5,610 nucleotides of DNA from an uncultured Oscillibacter sp. (GCA_910587875.1 CAJUOD010000158.1:1-5610), one strand, 5' to 3'. Shown: positions 1-5,610, counted from the stretch's first letter. The notes: generated from the letters alone by a model not told the origin. Numbers and translations: made by a program.

Positions 1-1376
1 ATTTCGGCGATCATTTCCGCCAACAGCTTTTCACACTCCTCCTCACTGTGGGCATAGACGTTGCGGGAGTGCTTTTTGCCGTCCGGCCAGATAGGAGAGT
101 AGCGTCCTTCCCAGAGTTTTTCGTTGATCTGGGTGACGCATCCGGTCCCTGCCTTACGCCGCTGGCCTTTATGGGCTTGGAATGTACTGGGAGCAGGCTT
201 TCGAGGTGCTGACAGATTCTCCGTTTGTGCCTCAGTCTTGCCGATCCCTTGGTCAATTTTTATCGCTGCGGTTCTGCGCATCTCATCAGTGACATGGGTG
301 TAGATGTTCAGGGTGGTGCTGCTGGAGACGTGGCCGATGATGGTGGACAGGGTCTTAACATCCATCCCATGCTCCAAGGCACTGGTAGAAAATGTGTGTC
401 TGAGGTCGTGAAATCTAATTTTCTTACATTCTGCTCGTTCCAGAATGGTCTGCAGCCTTTTGCGAACTGCGGCTGGGTCTCTGGGCGAGTCCTCGCTGAC
501 CGGGGAAGGAAACATCCACCGGGAGTTCACGGTTTCTTTGTAGGCCCTGAGGACGCCCAGAACAGGCACAGGGAGGATCACGCTGCGGTTACCTGCCTTG
601 GTTTTGGGTGGGGAGGTTACCAGTTTGCCTTTGACCCGGTGAACCTGCCGTTCTACCCGGAGTTCTCCAGTGCGGAGGTTGAGGTCATCCCATTGGAGGG
701 CGCATATCTCGCCTCGCCGCAGACCCGTGGAGAGCTCCAACAGGAGAAGTTCAAAGCAGTTGTCCTCCTTGGCTTGGATTAGCAACCGCTGGATTTCTTC
801 CGGGGTCAGCACCTGCATCTCTCTGGCTTTGGCGGAGGGGAGACGACAGCCGTTTGCTGGATTGCGGAATAGGAGCTTTTCAGCAACGGCCTTGTCCAGT
901 GCGGCATGGAGGGTGGTGTGGATGCCCCGGACGGTCTGGTCGGACAACCCCTCCCCGTATAGCTCAGTGCGGAGCAGTCTGCCGCCCTGCTTGAGTTTAG
1001 CGTAGAACTGCTGGATGTCGTTGGTGGTTAGCTTGTCCATTTGGATGTTTCCCAGGGCTGGGATGATGTGCTGGTAGATGCGCCGCTCATAGGACATTTG
1101 GGTGTTGGGCCGAAGATTGGATTTCTTATAGGTCTGATACCAGAGATCCAGCCAGTCCCCCAGGAGGATTCCAGGTTTAGGCTGTTCGGGAGCAGGAGCC
1201 TGGATGCTGTCCCTCAGTGCCTTGAGTTTTGCGATACAGTCCGACTTGGTCTTTGCCAGAACATTCTTGGTGACTGGTAGACCTTTATCGTCGTAGCCGA
1301 CGACTACCCTCCCCTCCCAGCGGCCGTCTTTTCTCAGGCTGACGCCGCCGTCTCCCCGCTTTCTGCGTTTTGCCAT
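1..1376 (-). CDS. Tyrosine site-specific integrase Int2, 3' end beyond the left edge
   Basis: Reading from the ATG at 1376, the frame is open for 458 complete codons and leaves the window without a stop, so the C-terminus is missing. It is a tyrosine recombinase of the Tn916/phage-integrase class, which cuts and rejoins DNA at attachment sites. Seen in the protein: an arm-binding-like N-terminus with WEGR at 20-23, a core-binding SAM-like domain at about 70-170, and a catalytic domain at about 185-375. Candidate catalytic residues are R220 (STGLRRGE), K258 (PPKTKAG), H323 and R326 (HDLRH), H349 (IGH) and nucleophile Y359 (NIYTH), so the full set is present. Residues 420-458 form an extra module resembling the N-terminal one (WEGR at 422-425, then NVYAHSEEEC). 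The start is supported by GGAGAGGAG eight bases upstream. The gene overlaps the 3' end of Int1 by 43 bases in another frame, suggesting co-transcription. Catalytic function is well supported; the attachment site is unknown. Confidence 0.93.
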   Translation of the reverse strand, partial: MAKRRKRGDGGVSLRKDGRWEGRVVVGYDDKGLPVTKNVLAKTKSDCIAKLKALRDSIQAPAPEQPKPGILLGDWLDLWYQTYKKSNLRPNTQMSYERRIYQHIIPALGNIQMDKLTTNDIQQFYAKLKQGGRLLRTELYGEGLSDQTVRGIHTTLHAALDKAVAEKLLFRNPANGCRLPSAKAREMQVLTPEEIQRLLIQAKEDNCFELLLLELSTGLRRGEICALQWDDLNLRTGELRVERQVHRVKGKLVTSPPKTKAGNRSVILPVPVLGVLRAYKETVNSRWMFPSPVSEDSPRDPAAVRKRLQTILERAECKKIRFHDLRHTFSTSALEHGMDVKTLSTIIGHVSSSTTLNIYTHVTDEMRRTAAIKIDQGIGKTEAQTENLSAPRKPAPSTFQAHKGQRRKAGTGCVTQINEKLWEGRYSPIWPDGKKHSRNVYAHSEEECEKLLAEMIAE

Positions 1377-2539
1377 GGTTTCATCTCCTCTCCAAGGTAG
1401 TCAGTCAGAAAGCCACAGACGATATCAGCGGCTCGCCTCTGCATATCACCAGTAGTATGGGTGTAGGTATCCAGAGTGAAGGACGCTTTGGTGTGTCCAA
1501 GGATTCCGGCCAGAGTTTTGGCGTCCACTCCGCTGGACAGCGCATGAGTTGAGAATGTGTGTCTGAGGTCGTGAAAGCGGATGTTGGGCAGCCCGGCTTC
1601 CGACAGAAATTTCTTCAGCTGTCGATAGGCACTGTCAGGATTCATAGGGGCCTCTGGCCGGAGCGGATCGTGAAATATCCAGGGCGAGAAAGATTTACGC
1701 TTTCGTTCTCGCAGTAGTTCCACTGTGCTGGGCGGCAGGACGATCTTCCGGGTGCCGGCGTAGGTTTTGGTATCTCCCGCCACCAGCCTGCCGCCCTTTT
1801 CCCGATGGAGGGTGCGGCAGACTTTCAGTGCGCCGCCACGCTCATCAAAGTCGGTCCACATGAGTCCGCAGATCTCACCTCTGCGCAGACCGGTGGTCAG
1901 CTCGGTGTAGAAGAAGTCATACCAGAATTCATCGGCTTTGATCGCTGTCAGGAAAATATTCAGTTGTTCCTCGGTTAGAATCTTCATAGGCTGGTGAATT
2001 ACCTTGGGCGGTTCCACCTCATCAGCGGGATTGACAGGAATGAGTCCCTGATCTCTCGCCGCTTTGAGTGCGTGGTGAAGCGTGGTGTGTATGCTATGGA
2101 CGGTGGTGCTGGAGAGCCCAGGACTCTGACCACTGCGAGGCTTTATTCTGCCATTTCGCTTCAAGGTATCATAGAGTTTTCGGAGGTCAGCTGCGGTCAA
2201 CCGAGTGAGAGGCTTTGCTCCCAGGCGGGGTTTCACGTGGTTTTCCATATCCCGGCGATAGTGTTCCAGTGTGCCAGGTCGGAGGGTGACCGCCATTTGC
2301 TCCAACCATTGATCCAGCCACTCCCCAAGAGTCATCCTGCTCTGCTCCGTCAGGTCAATGCCTTGGTAGGCATCGATATTCTGGCGGAGCTTTGCAGTTA
2401 GTTCTTTTTGAGTGTCGGCGTAGATATATCGGAAGATGGACTCGCCGTTTTCCTTGTGTCCTACCACGATGCGGCCCTCCCAGCGACCGTCGTCCCGCTT
2501 GCGCACCATGCCGTCGCCGGACGGTCTGCGCTTTGCCAT
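1334..2539 (-). CDS. Tyrosine site-specific integrase Int1, complete
   Basis: A 401-aa tyrosine recombinase, about the usual length for Tn916-type integrases, expected to integrate and excise the element through covalent Tyr-DNA intermediates. Seen in order: an arm-binding-like N-terminal module (DGRWEGR at 17-23), a SAM-like core-binding domain at about 70-172, and a catalytic domain at about 185-375. Candidate catalytic residues are R219 (TTGLRRGE), K258 (DTKTYAG), H323 and R326 (HDLRH), H349 (LGH) and Y359 (LDTYTH). The set is complete, so the protein should be active. It is nearly colinear with Int2 (H323, R326, H349 and Y359 share numbering), so the two look like diverged paralogs. The start is supported by GGAGGTG at 2548-2554, eight bases upstream. 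Only three bases separate it from the stop of the DUF6809-like gene, and its binding site lies inside that gene, so coupled translation is likely. It stops with TGA at 1334-1336, inside Int2. Confidence 0.95.
   Translation of the reverse strand: MAKRRPSGDGMVRKRDDGRWEGRIVVGHKENGESIFRYIYADTQKELTAKLRQNIDAYQGIDLTEQSRMTLGEWLDQWLEQMAVTLRPGTLEHYRRDMENHVKPRLGAKPLTRLTAADLRKLYDTLKRNGRIKPRSGQSPGLSSTTVHSIHTTLHHALKAARDQGLIPVNPADEVEPPKVIHQPMKILTEEQLNIFLTAIKADEFWYDFFYTELTTGLRRGEICGLMWTDFDERGGALKVCRTLHREKGGRLVAGDTKTYAGTRKIVLPPSTVELLRERKRKSFSPWIFHDPLRPEAPMNPDSAYRQLKKFLSEAGLPNIRFHDLRHTFSTHALSSGVDAKTLAGILGHTKASFTLDTYTHTTGDMQRRAADIVCGFLTDYLGEEMKPWQNAESGETAASA
1385..1393 (-). promoter_or_regulatory. Ribosome binding site of Int2 inside Int1
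   Basis: On the minus strand this reads GGAGAGGAG, eight bases before the ATG at 1376. It lies inside the last codons of Int1, so Int2 translation starts while Int1 is still being read. The site fixes the Int2 start. Confidence 0.75.
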
Positions 2540-2542
2540 TTG

Positions 2543-2839
2543 TTATTCACCTCCAGTCCGAATATCACCGTCGTTGTCTTCCATGCACTCAGCCATCAGC
2601 CTGACACCCAATCGGAAGCCCAGGATGAAATTCTCGCTTGCTGTGATACTGTTGATCTCATGCTGTGACCGAACGAGCTTTGTGAGGATGTCTTGCTCAG
2701 TTTCCTTCAGCCGTTCCATGAGCTGATTTTCGTATTTGGCGATGCGATCTACTGCTCGCTTCAGCTCTGAGTCAGGTGTCATCTGTTGCTCATTGGGTGT
2801 GATGTTGCCATAGTAGAGATCTTCCAGTGTTTTTCTCAT
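2543..2839 (-). CDS. Small DUF6809-like protein, function unknown
   Basis: A 98-aa soluble, helix-rich protein beginning MRKTLEDLYYGNI. I recognise this opening, together with the later NFILGFRLGVRLMAEC stretch, as typical of the family named DUF6809, common in Clostridia next to integrases; the family name is from memory and was not searched. The middle (about residues 25-70) is rich in charged residues with heptad-like spacing, so a coiled coil or helical bundle is plausible. No signal peptide, membrane segment or classic helix-turn-helix is obvious. A Met nine codons upstream (2866) is in frame, but AAAGGAGG lies between it and 2839 at ideal distance, so 2839 is preferred. The stop TAA is three bases before the Int1 ATG. 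The position suggests a role in, or co-regulation with, integration or excision, but nothing in the sequence shows that. Confidence 0.8.
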   Translation of the reverse strand: MRKTLEDLYYGNITPNEQQMTPDSELKRAVDRIAKYENQLMERLKETEQDILTKLVRSQHEINSITASENFILGFRLGVRLMAECMEDNDGDIRTGGE

Positions 2840-2984
2840 TTCCACCCACCTCCTTTGCAACAACACAATACCCTAACCACAGTGGAATAGCCATCCCCTT
2901 CGAGCAGAGTTATCAGTTCAGACACAAAGATTTATCATATGGAAGTCAGGTGCTCTTCATTGTATACGGTGGTGCAACTGACGG
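2840..2984. other. Intergenic gap between relaxase and integrase block
   Basis: These 145 bases separate the relaxase stop from the DUF6809-like start and are more A+T-rich than the flanking genes. On the minus strand a TATGAT hexamer is a possible -10 box (about 2938-2943), but no matching -35 box sits 16-18 bases upstream. I found no convincing hairpin terminator. Any promoter for the integrase block would be expected here, yet none can be called with confidence. Confidence 0.4.
2849..2856 (-). promoter_or_regulatory. Ribosome binding site of the DUF6809-like gene
   Basis: On the minus strand this reads AAAGGAGG, nine bases before the ATG at 2839. It decides the start: the longer frame from 2866 would translate through this site. 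Confidence 0.8.
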
Positions 2985-4718
2985 CTATCCCATCGTCATT
3001 GCCTGGCTCGGAACTTGCTCCTCATGGTCATCGGGTTTATGGCCCATGGCGATCTTCTTTTCCCTGAGCTGCGCCAGCCGCTTCCGGTCAATTTGGACAC
3101 CACCTGGAACAGATGGAGCCGGCGTCTGCTCTTGGAAAATACGGCCCATGTGATGGAGCAACCGGGTGACGGATAGCATGACCGAGAGTGGCTTCAGGTT
3201 ATCCCAGCGGTTCAGAAAAAACTGAGCATACTCATTCCCCTGTGCGGCTGACTGTGTAAACCAGTAGTGGGCTTGCTCCCGATCCTGTTTGTCCAGATAC
3301 AGTTTGCCCAGGGCATATTGTGCGTACTGGTTTCCAGCCTCAGCGGACTGCGTGAGGTGCTCCAACGCTTTGGCAGAGTCTCTCGCCACGATCTCACCCT
3401 TGAGATACTCTTTGCCCAGACGATAGGCAGCACAGTCGCTTCCGTGGTGGACAGCGTACTCCAGCCACTGGACTCCCAACACTGGGTCACGGACTTCCGT
3501 GTCATCACTGAGATACAGCTTACCCAAAGCGTACTGCGCTGGCACGTGTCCTTGCTGCGCTGACTGACCAAACCAGTACTGAGCCTCAACACTGTCAGGG
3601 ATCAAAACCGGACCGTCCTGATAGAGCTTGCCGACAAAATACTGCGCATCAGGATTACCATCCTTGGCTTTGTTGATGAGTTGTGCCGCCGCTTCATCTC
3701 TGTCCTCCATCGGAGCGGTGTCGTCTTGAGTGACCATCCACAGCTCCCAGCAGTCGTATGACAGATTGGAGGAGTCTGTGGTTTCCTCCATCTCCTCATC
3801 CTCGAAAGTGACCTTACCCATGCGGATGTTCTCCGCCTCCTGGATGACCGCATTTTTGATAGATCGGAACTCTTTCTGTTTAGAGAGCGGTGGACGTCGG
3901 CGCTCTTTCTTCGAATAAAAATCCTCTATCTGACACTGGAGTTCCCACCATGTGTGGTAGCACTCGTTGATGACCGGCATCTGTTCCAACTGATTAACGA
4001 TTTCGTCTACGGTTTTCTTCACCGCTTTTGGAAGGTAGCCGTATTTTTTCTCGCCCTTCACTGTCTCCAACTGAGCGGCCAGCGTCATCATCAGGGATTC
4101 CACCTCTGGACGGTCGCCGATGCAGGTCTGCATCTCTTGAACCAGAGACTTCATTTCCCCTCTGGCCCTGCGCACCAGCTCATCTCTGGAAGTGGACTTC
4201 TGCTTGTAGGCGTGGAGCATCTCTTGCTTGAAAATGCCGTTGGTCAATGCGGACTTGATTTTGCGGATACCGTCCTTGGAGAGATACGCCTGTCCCGGTT
4301 TCGCTGACCAAGCCATCATGTGGATGTGAGGGTGGGAACCCTCGTCGTGAAATGCGGCGTACCAGCGGAAGTCGCCGGGCGGAATATTCATTGCGGCGGC
4401 GATCTCGTTGCGGTGGGCCCGGATCAGGTTGCGCCACTGAGCGGCGTGATCGTACCCCAGCCGCTCAGCGTCCTCCCGTTTTAGGGAAATGATGTGTGTC
4501 CAGATGTTACCGGGGTATTCGTTCAACTCTTTTGCTACTGCATCCATGTCTACGCAGTCCTCGTCACCGAAGAGACCGTGGGAGCGTGGACGCCCTGACA
4601 TATACTCCAAGTAGCCGGCGGGCAGCAACTCCACACCCTCACGGGTACCGATGTACTCCAAGTAGCCTCCAACTCCACTGCCGCTGATGTAGGGACTCTT
4701 GACGATTAGTCTAGCCAT
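2985..4718 (-). CDS. MobP-family relaxase with C-terminal Sel1-like repeats
   Basis: A 577-aa DNA relaxase that would nick the transfer origin, stay bound to the 5' end through a tyrosine, and lead the strand into the recipient. Residues 1-180 are the relaxase domain: the start MARLIVKSPYI and TREGVE are typical of the MobP3-like group I know from Clostridia, and the metal-binding HUH motif is HPHIHM at 129-134, preceded by AFHDEG with H124. Candidate catalytic tyrosines are Y19 and Y22; I cannot say which. Residues 180-330 are charged and mostly helical. Residues 355-505 carry four Sel1-like repeats and a partial fifth, a solenoid usually used for protein contacts. The end (about 508-577) is a basic segment with RLLHHMGRIF and KKIAMGHKPDDHEE. 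The start at 4718 has AGGTGA six bases upstream and lies 13 bases inside the accessory gene, so the two are probably coupled. Family assignment is firm; the subgroup name is from memory. Confidence 0.92.
   Translation of the reverse strand: MARLIVKSPYISGSGVGGYLEYIGTREGVELLPAGYLEYMSGRPRSHGLFGDEDCVDMDAVAKELNEYPGNIWTHIISLKREDAERLGYDHAAQWRNLIRAHRNEIAAAMNIPPGDFRWYAAFHDEGSHPHIHMMAWSAKPGQAYLSKDGIRKIKSALTNGIFKQEMLHAYKQKSTSRDELVRRARGEMKSLVQEMQTCIGDRPEVESLMMTLAAQLETVKGEKKYGYLPKAVKKTVDEIVNQLEQMPVINECYHTWWELQCQIEDFYSKKERRRPPLSKQKEFRSIKNAVIQEAENIRMGKVTFEDEEMEETTDSSNLSYDCWELWMVTQDDTAPMEDRDEAAAQLINKAKDGNPDAQYFVGKLYQDGPVLIPDSVEAQYWFGQSAQQGHVPAQYALGKLYLSDDTEVRDPVLGVQWLEYAVHHGSDCAAYRLGKEYLKGEIVARDSAKALEHLTQSAEAGNQYAQYALGKLYLDKQDREQAHYWFTQSAAQGNEYAQFFLNRWDNLKPLSVMLSVTRLLHHMGRIFQEQTPAPSVPGGVQIDRKRLAQLREKKIAMGHKPDDHEEQVPSQAMTMG
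3204..3656 (-). repeat. Sel1-like repeat array within the relaxase
   Basis: Protein-level tandem repeats at relaxase residues 355-389, 390-425, 426-461 and 462-493, with a short fifth at 494-505. Each begins G-x-x-x-A-Q/A-Y, continues with a GKLY or GKEY core, has an aspartate-containing turn, and ends with a W- or L-centred helix such as YWFGQSAQQ or HWFTQS-like stretches. The period of 32-36 residues fits Sel1/TPR-like alpha-alpha hairpins, which usually form scaffolds for protein-protein contacts. The repeats have diverged at the DNA level, so this is an old array and not a recent duplication. Confidence 0.88.
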
Positions 4719-5137
4719 TGGTCATCACCTGTTCCATCATCCAGTTGCTCCCTGGCTTTTTGCTCGAAGGTCAGCAGACCGTTGGTGGCCTTCACATTTT
4801 TCACACTGTCTGAGCGCAGCTTCCGCAGGTAGTCTGCATCTACCTGAATGCAGTCGAGGATGGCGCTCATACCCATGTCCATCTCTACAGCCAGCTTGTA
4901 GAAAAGCCGGGCCAGTCTGTCCTCGAACATTCCCAGCCGCCCGTCGATGGCGGATTGGATTGCCATAGGGAGAACACCGTTCACCTGTCCGGCCAGGAAG
5001 TCGGCGTAGAAATTTACCGCCTTCACCACGAACTCGTTGCGGCTCTGACAGTCGTCCTGCTTGTACCAGCTCTCGATTTTCCACCGGGTCACATCGTCCA
5101 GCCGCAGTGGAAATCGGTTGTCATTCTTACTATCCAT
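4706..5137 (-). CDS. Putative ribbon-helix-helix relaxosome accessory protein
   Basis: A 143-aa protein directly upstream of the relaxase. Residues 8-15 (RFPLRLDD) look like a beta strand, followed by two helices at about 16-30 and 32-48 (SRNEFVVKAVNFYADFL), the arrangement of the ribbon-helix-helix (MetJ/Arc-type) DNA-binding fold. The rest is a long amphipathic helical region (about 55-95) and an acidic tail (DDGTGDDQ), plausible for oligomerisation or relaxase contact. By analogy with MobC/TraJ-type proteins it may bind the adjacent oriT candidate, help the relaxase load, and repress its own operon; this is inference from fold and position. A Met at 5176 is in frame, but AAGGAGG at 5146-5152 gives ideal spacing to 5137, so the shorter start is chosen. 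Its stop overlaps the relaxase start by 13 bases. No family name is assigned with certainty. Confidence 0.8.
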   Translation of the reverse strand: MDSKNDNRFPLRLDDVTRWKIESWYKQDDCQSRNEFVVKAVNFYADFLAGQVNGVLPMAIQSAIDGRLGMFEDRLARLFYKLAVEMDMGMSAILDCIQVDADYLRKLRSDSVKNVKATNGLLTFEQKAREQLDDGTGDDQWLD

Positions 5138-5145
5138 CCAAAATC

Positions 5146-5152
5146 CCTCCTT
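5146..5152 (-). promoter_or_regulatory. Ribosome binding site of the accessory gene
   Basis: On the minus strand this reads AAGGAGG, eight bases before the ATG at 5137. It excludes the longer in-frame start at 5176, which has no comparable site. Confidence 0.8.
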
Positions 5153-5262
5153 TTTTGCCCAAAGGCATCGCTTCAATCCCTTGCAGCAACTGAGTTTGGC
5201 CTGTGGGTGACTTCAATTTGTGTTTTCCTCTCTGTTTGTGACCCCACTTCCGTCCCCGAAAA

Positions 5263-5281
5263 CTGCCCGCACTGCGGGCAG
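5263..5281. repeat. Perfect 8-bp hairpin in the oriT region, possible terminator
   Basis: CTGCCCGC and GCGGGCAG pair perfectly around a three-base loop (ACT). A second pair, CCACTTC at 5244-5250 and GAAGTGG at 5281-5287, flanks it and shares one base with the inner stem, so the two stems would compete. On the minus strand the inner hairpin is followed by TTTT and then C, so it could end transcription of the partial gene to the right; the T run is short for a strong terminator. It could equally be a relaxosome binding or second-strand signal. Confidence 0.6.
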
Positions 5282-5297
5282 AAGTGGTCGGCGGGGC

Positions 5298-5310
5298 GGC
5301 GTAAGACGCC
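5298..5310. repeat. Inverted repeat next to the predicted nic site
   Basis: GGCGT and ACGCC form a perfect 5-bp inverted repeat around the three bases AAG. It stands 13 bases before the predicted nick, the side on which RP4-type relaxases recognise their repeat. Confidence 0.7.
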
Positions 5311-5353
5311 ACGCTTTTATCCTGCTTCTCTCCGTCCCCTCGCACACTGGCGT

Positions 5354-5610
5354 TCAACTGGCACACAGCGGCTTGCGCTGTTGGGATGGGGCTGGTGTTG
5401 CTTGGGCGGTAGCCGGGGTACACAGGGTCGCTATGGGGTGACGGCGGTCGTATTCTTCTCGCCGTCGGAGAACACATCTGCGTTCCGCATCCAACTCCAG
5501 CTGATGTAACTGCCGTTGGTAAAACACAACCACCGCCGGCCTCGCTGGCAGGATGGTGTAGAGATTGTTGCCCTTCCACTTCATCCCGCGCTTGTCGAAA
5601 TAGCTGCTGG
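5354..5610 (-). CDS. 3' end of an unrecognised gene
   Basis: The frame is open from the right edge to TGA at 5354-5356, giving the last 84 residues of a protein whose start lies outside. An internal Met at 5584 is not a convincing start, because the frame continues upstream and no ribosome binding site precedes it. Visible features: a short motif YFDKRGMKWKGNNLYTILP, then a basic, charged helix (about residues 32-58, YQRQLHQLELDAERR), then a low-complexity tail rich in Ala, Thr and Pro. The start of the fragment reads like a folded domain and the tail looks disordered. I do not recognise the family. Its place on the leading side of the oriT candidate would fit a replication, mobilization or other element-maintenance gene, but no function can be given. 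Confidence 0.6.
   Translation of the reverse strand, partial: SSYFDKRGMKWKGNNLYTILPARPAVVVFYQRQLHQLELDAERRCVLRRREEYDRRHPIATLCTPATAQATPAPSQQRKPLCAS

Larger units (their letters stand above)
5244..5325 (+). other. oriT: Candidate origin of transfer (oriT) with nic site
   Basis: This lies in the 216-base non-coding gap just upstream of the accessory and relaxase genes, the usual place for an oriT. On the plus strand, TATCCTG/C at 5318-5325 agrees fully with the YATCCTG/Y nic consensus of RP4, R64 and T-DNA border relaxases, which are MobP-type like the one here; the predicted cut is between 5324 and 5325. Thirteen bases before the cut ends a perfect inverted repeat, GGCGT-AAG-ACGCC (5298-5310), as expected of a relaxase-binding arm. 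A larger hairpin lies further left at 5263-5281. With this cut, the strand leaving first would run rightward, so the relaxase and integrase genes would enter last, the common arrangement. The nic octamer alone also occurs by chance elsewhere in the window, so the call rests on the combination with repeats and location. Confidence 0.65.

Noticed and set aside
11..256. Minus-strand 81-codon frame
   Set aside because: It is in a different frame from Int2 (whose frame is open throughout this stretch) and has a basic, low-complexity product typical of a shadow frame.
225..1280. Several plus-strand open frames, up to 185 codons, on the left side
   Set aside because: They lie antisense to Int2, whose minus-strand frame is continuous for 458 codons with all catalytic motifs. 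They show no recognisable domains and no good ribosome binding sites.
391..1576. A 23-base identical block in Int2 (391-413) and Int1 (1554-1576), considered as a direct repeat or att site
   Set aside because: It encodes the conserved HDLRHTFS catalytic motif in both integrases, so paralogy explains it.
2333..2340. CATCCTGC, another match to the nic consensus, plus strand
   Set aside because: It lies inside Int1 coding sequence with no nearby inverted repeat, far from the relaxase start; best explained by chance.
2929..2984. Possible promoter for the integrase block, with a TATGAT hexamer on the minus strand
   Set aside because: No acceptable -35 box lies at the correct spacing, so a promoter is not called.
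4603..4667. A 14-base direct repeat (4603-4616 and 4654-4667) near the relaxase start
   Set aside because: It encodes GYLEY twice in the relaxase N-terminus (Y19 and Y36 regions). A second tyrosine-rich segment at this place is, from memory, normal in related relaxases, so it is not a separate element.
5548..5555. CATCCTGC on the minus strand, a third nic-like match
   Set aside because: It lies inside the coding end of the right-hand gene and lacks an adjacent inverted repeat. It shows that the octamer alone is not decisive.
5130..5579. Minus-strand 149-codon frame spanning the oriT gap
   Set aside because: It overlaps the partial right-hand gene and the accessory gene in another frame, crosses the inverted repeats, and encodes a low-complexity Ser/Pro/Ala-rich product without a recognisable domain.
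1..5610. CRISPR array, tRNA or rRNA genes, insertion-sequence ends, toxin-antitoxin pair
   Set aside because: Nothing in either strand showed regular spaced repeats, tRNA-like cloverleaf sequence, transposase motifs or small paired toxin genes.

Overview
The window is a stretch of an integrative and mobilizable or conjugative element, very probably from a Gram-positive gut Clostridia (Oscillospiraceae-like) genome. That placement is inferred from three things: strong AGGAGG-type ribosome binding sites, moderately high G+C coding sequence, and a gene set (MobP-type relaxase, DUF6809-like small protein, Tn916-class tyrosine integrases) that I associate with mobile elements of that group. All supported genes lie on the minus strand, so the biological order is right to left.

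From right to left: (1) 5610-5354 is the 3' end of an unrecognised gene entering from outside the window. (2) 5353-5138 is a 216-base non-coding gap that looks like an origin of transfer. It has a perfect 8-bp hairpin, a second perfect 5-bp inverted repeat, and just beyond it TATCCTG/C on the plus strand, which fits the nic consensus of RP4/VirD2-type relaxases. (3) 5137-4706 encodes a 143-aa ribbon-helix-helix-like relaxosome accessory candidate. (4) 4718-2985, overlapping it by 13 bases, encodes a 577-aa MobP-family relaxase with an N-terminal HUH-type domain and a C-terminal tail of Sel1-like repeats. (5) After a 145-base gap, 2839-2543 encodes a 98-aa DUF6809-like protein. (6) 2539-1334 encodes a complete 401-aa tyrosine integrase (Int1). 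(7) 1376 to the left edge encodes a second tyrosine integrase (Int2). It is open for 458 codons without a stop and is therefore partial. Int2 has a complete catalytic domain and, after it, what looks like a second copy of the N-terminal arm-binding module.

The genes form two functional blocks. The right block (oriT candidate, accessory protein, relaxase) would nick and pilot the DNA for transfer. The left block (DUF6809-like protein, Int1, Int2) would excise and integrate the element. No type IV secretion, coupling-protein, replication or cargo gene is visible, so whether the element is self-transmissible or only mobilizable cannot be decided here. The least ordinary features are the tandem, overlapping pair of colinear integrases, the extra C-terminal module in Int2, and the compact oriT candidate.
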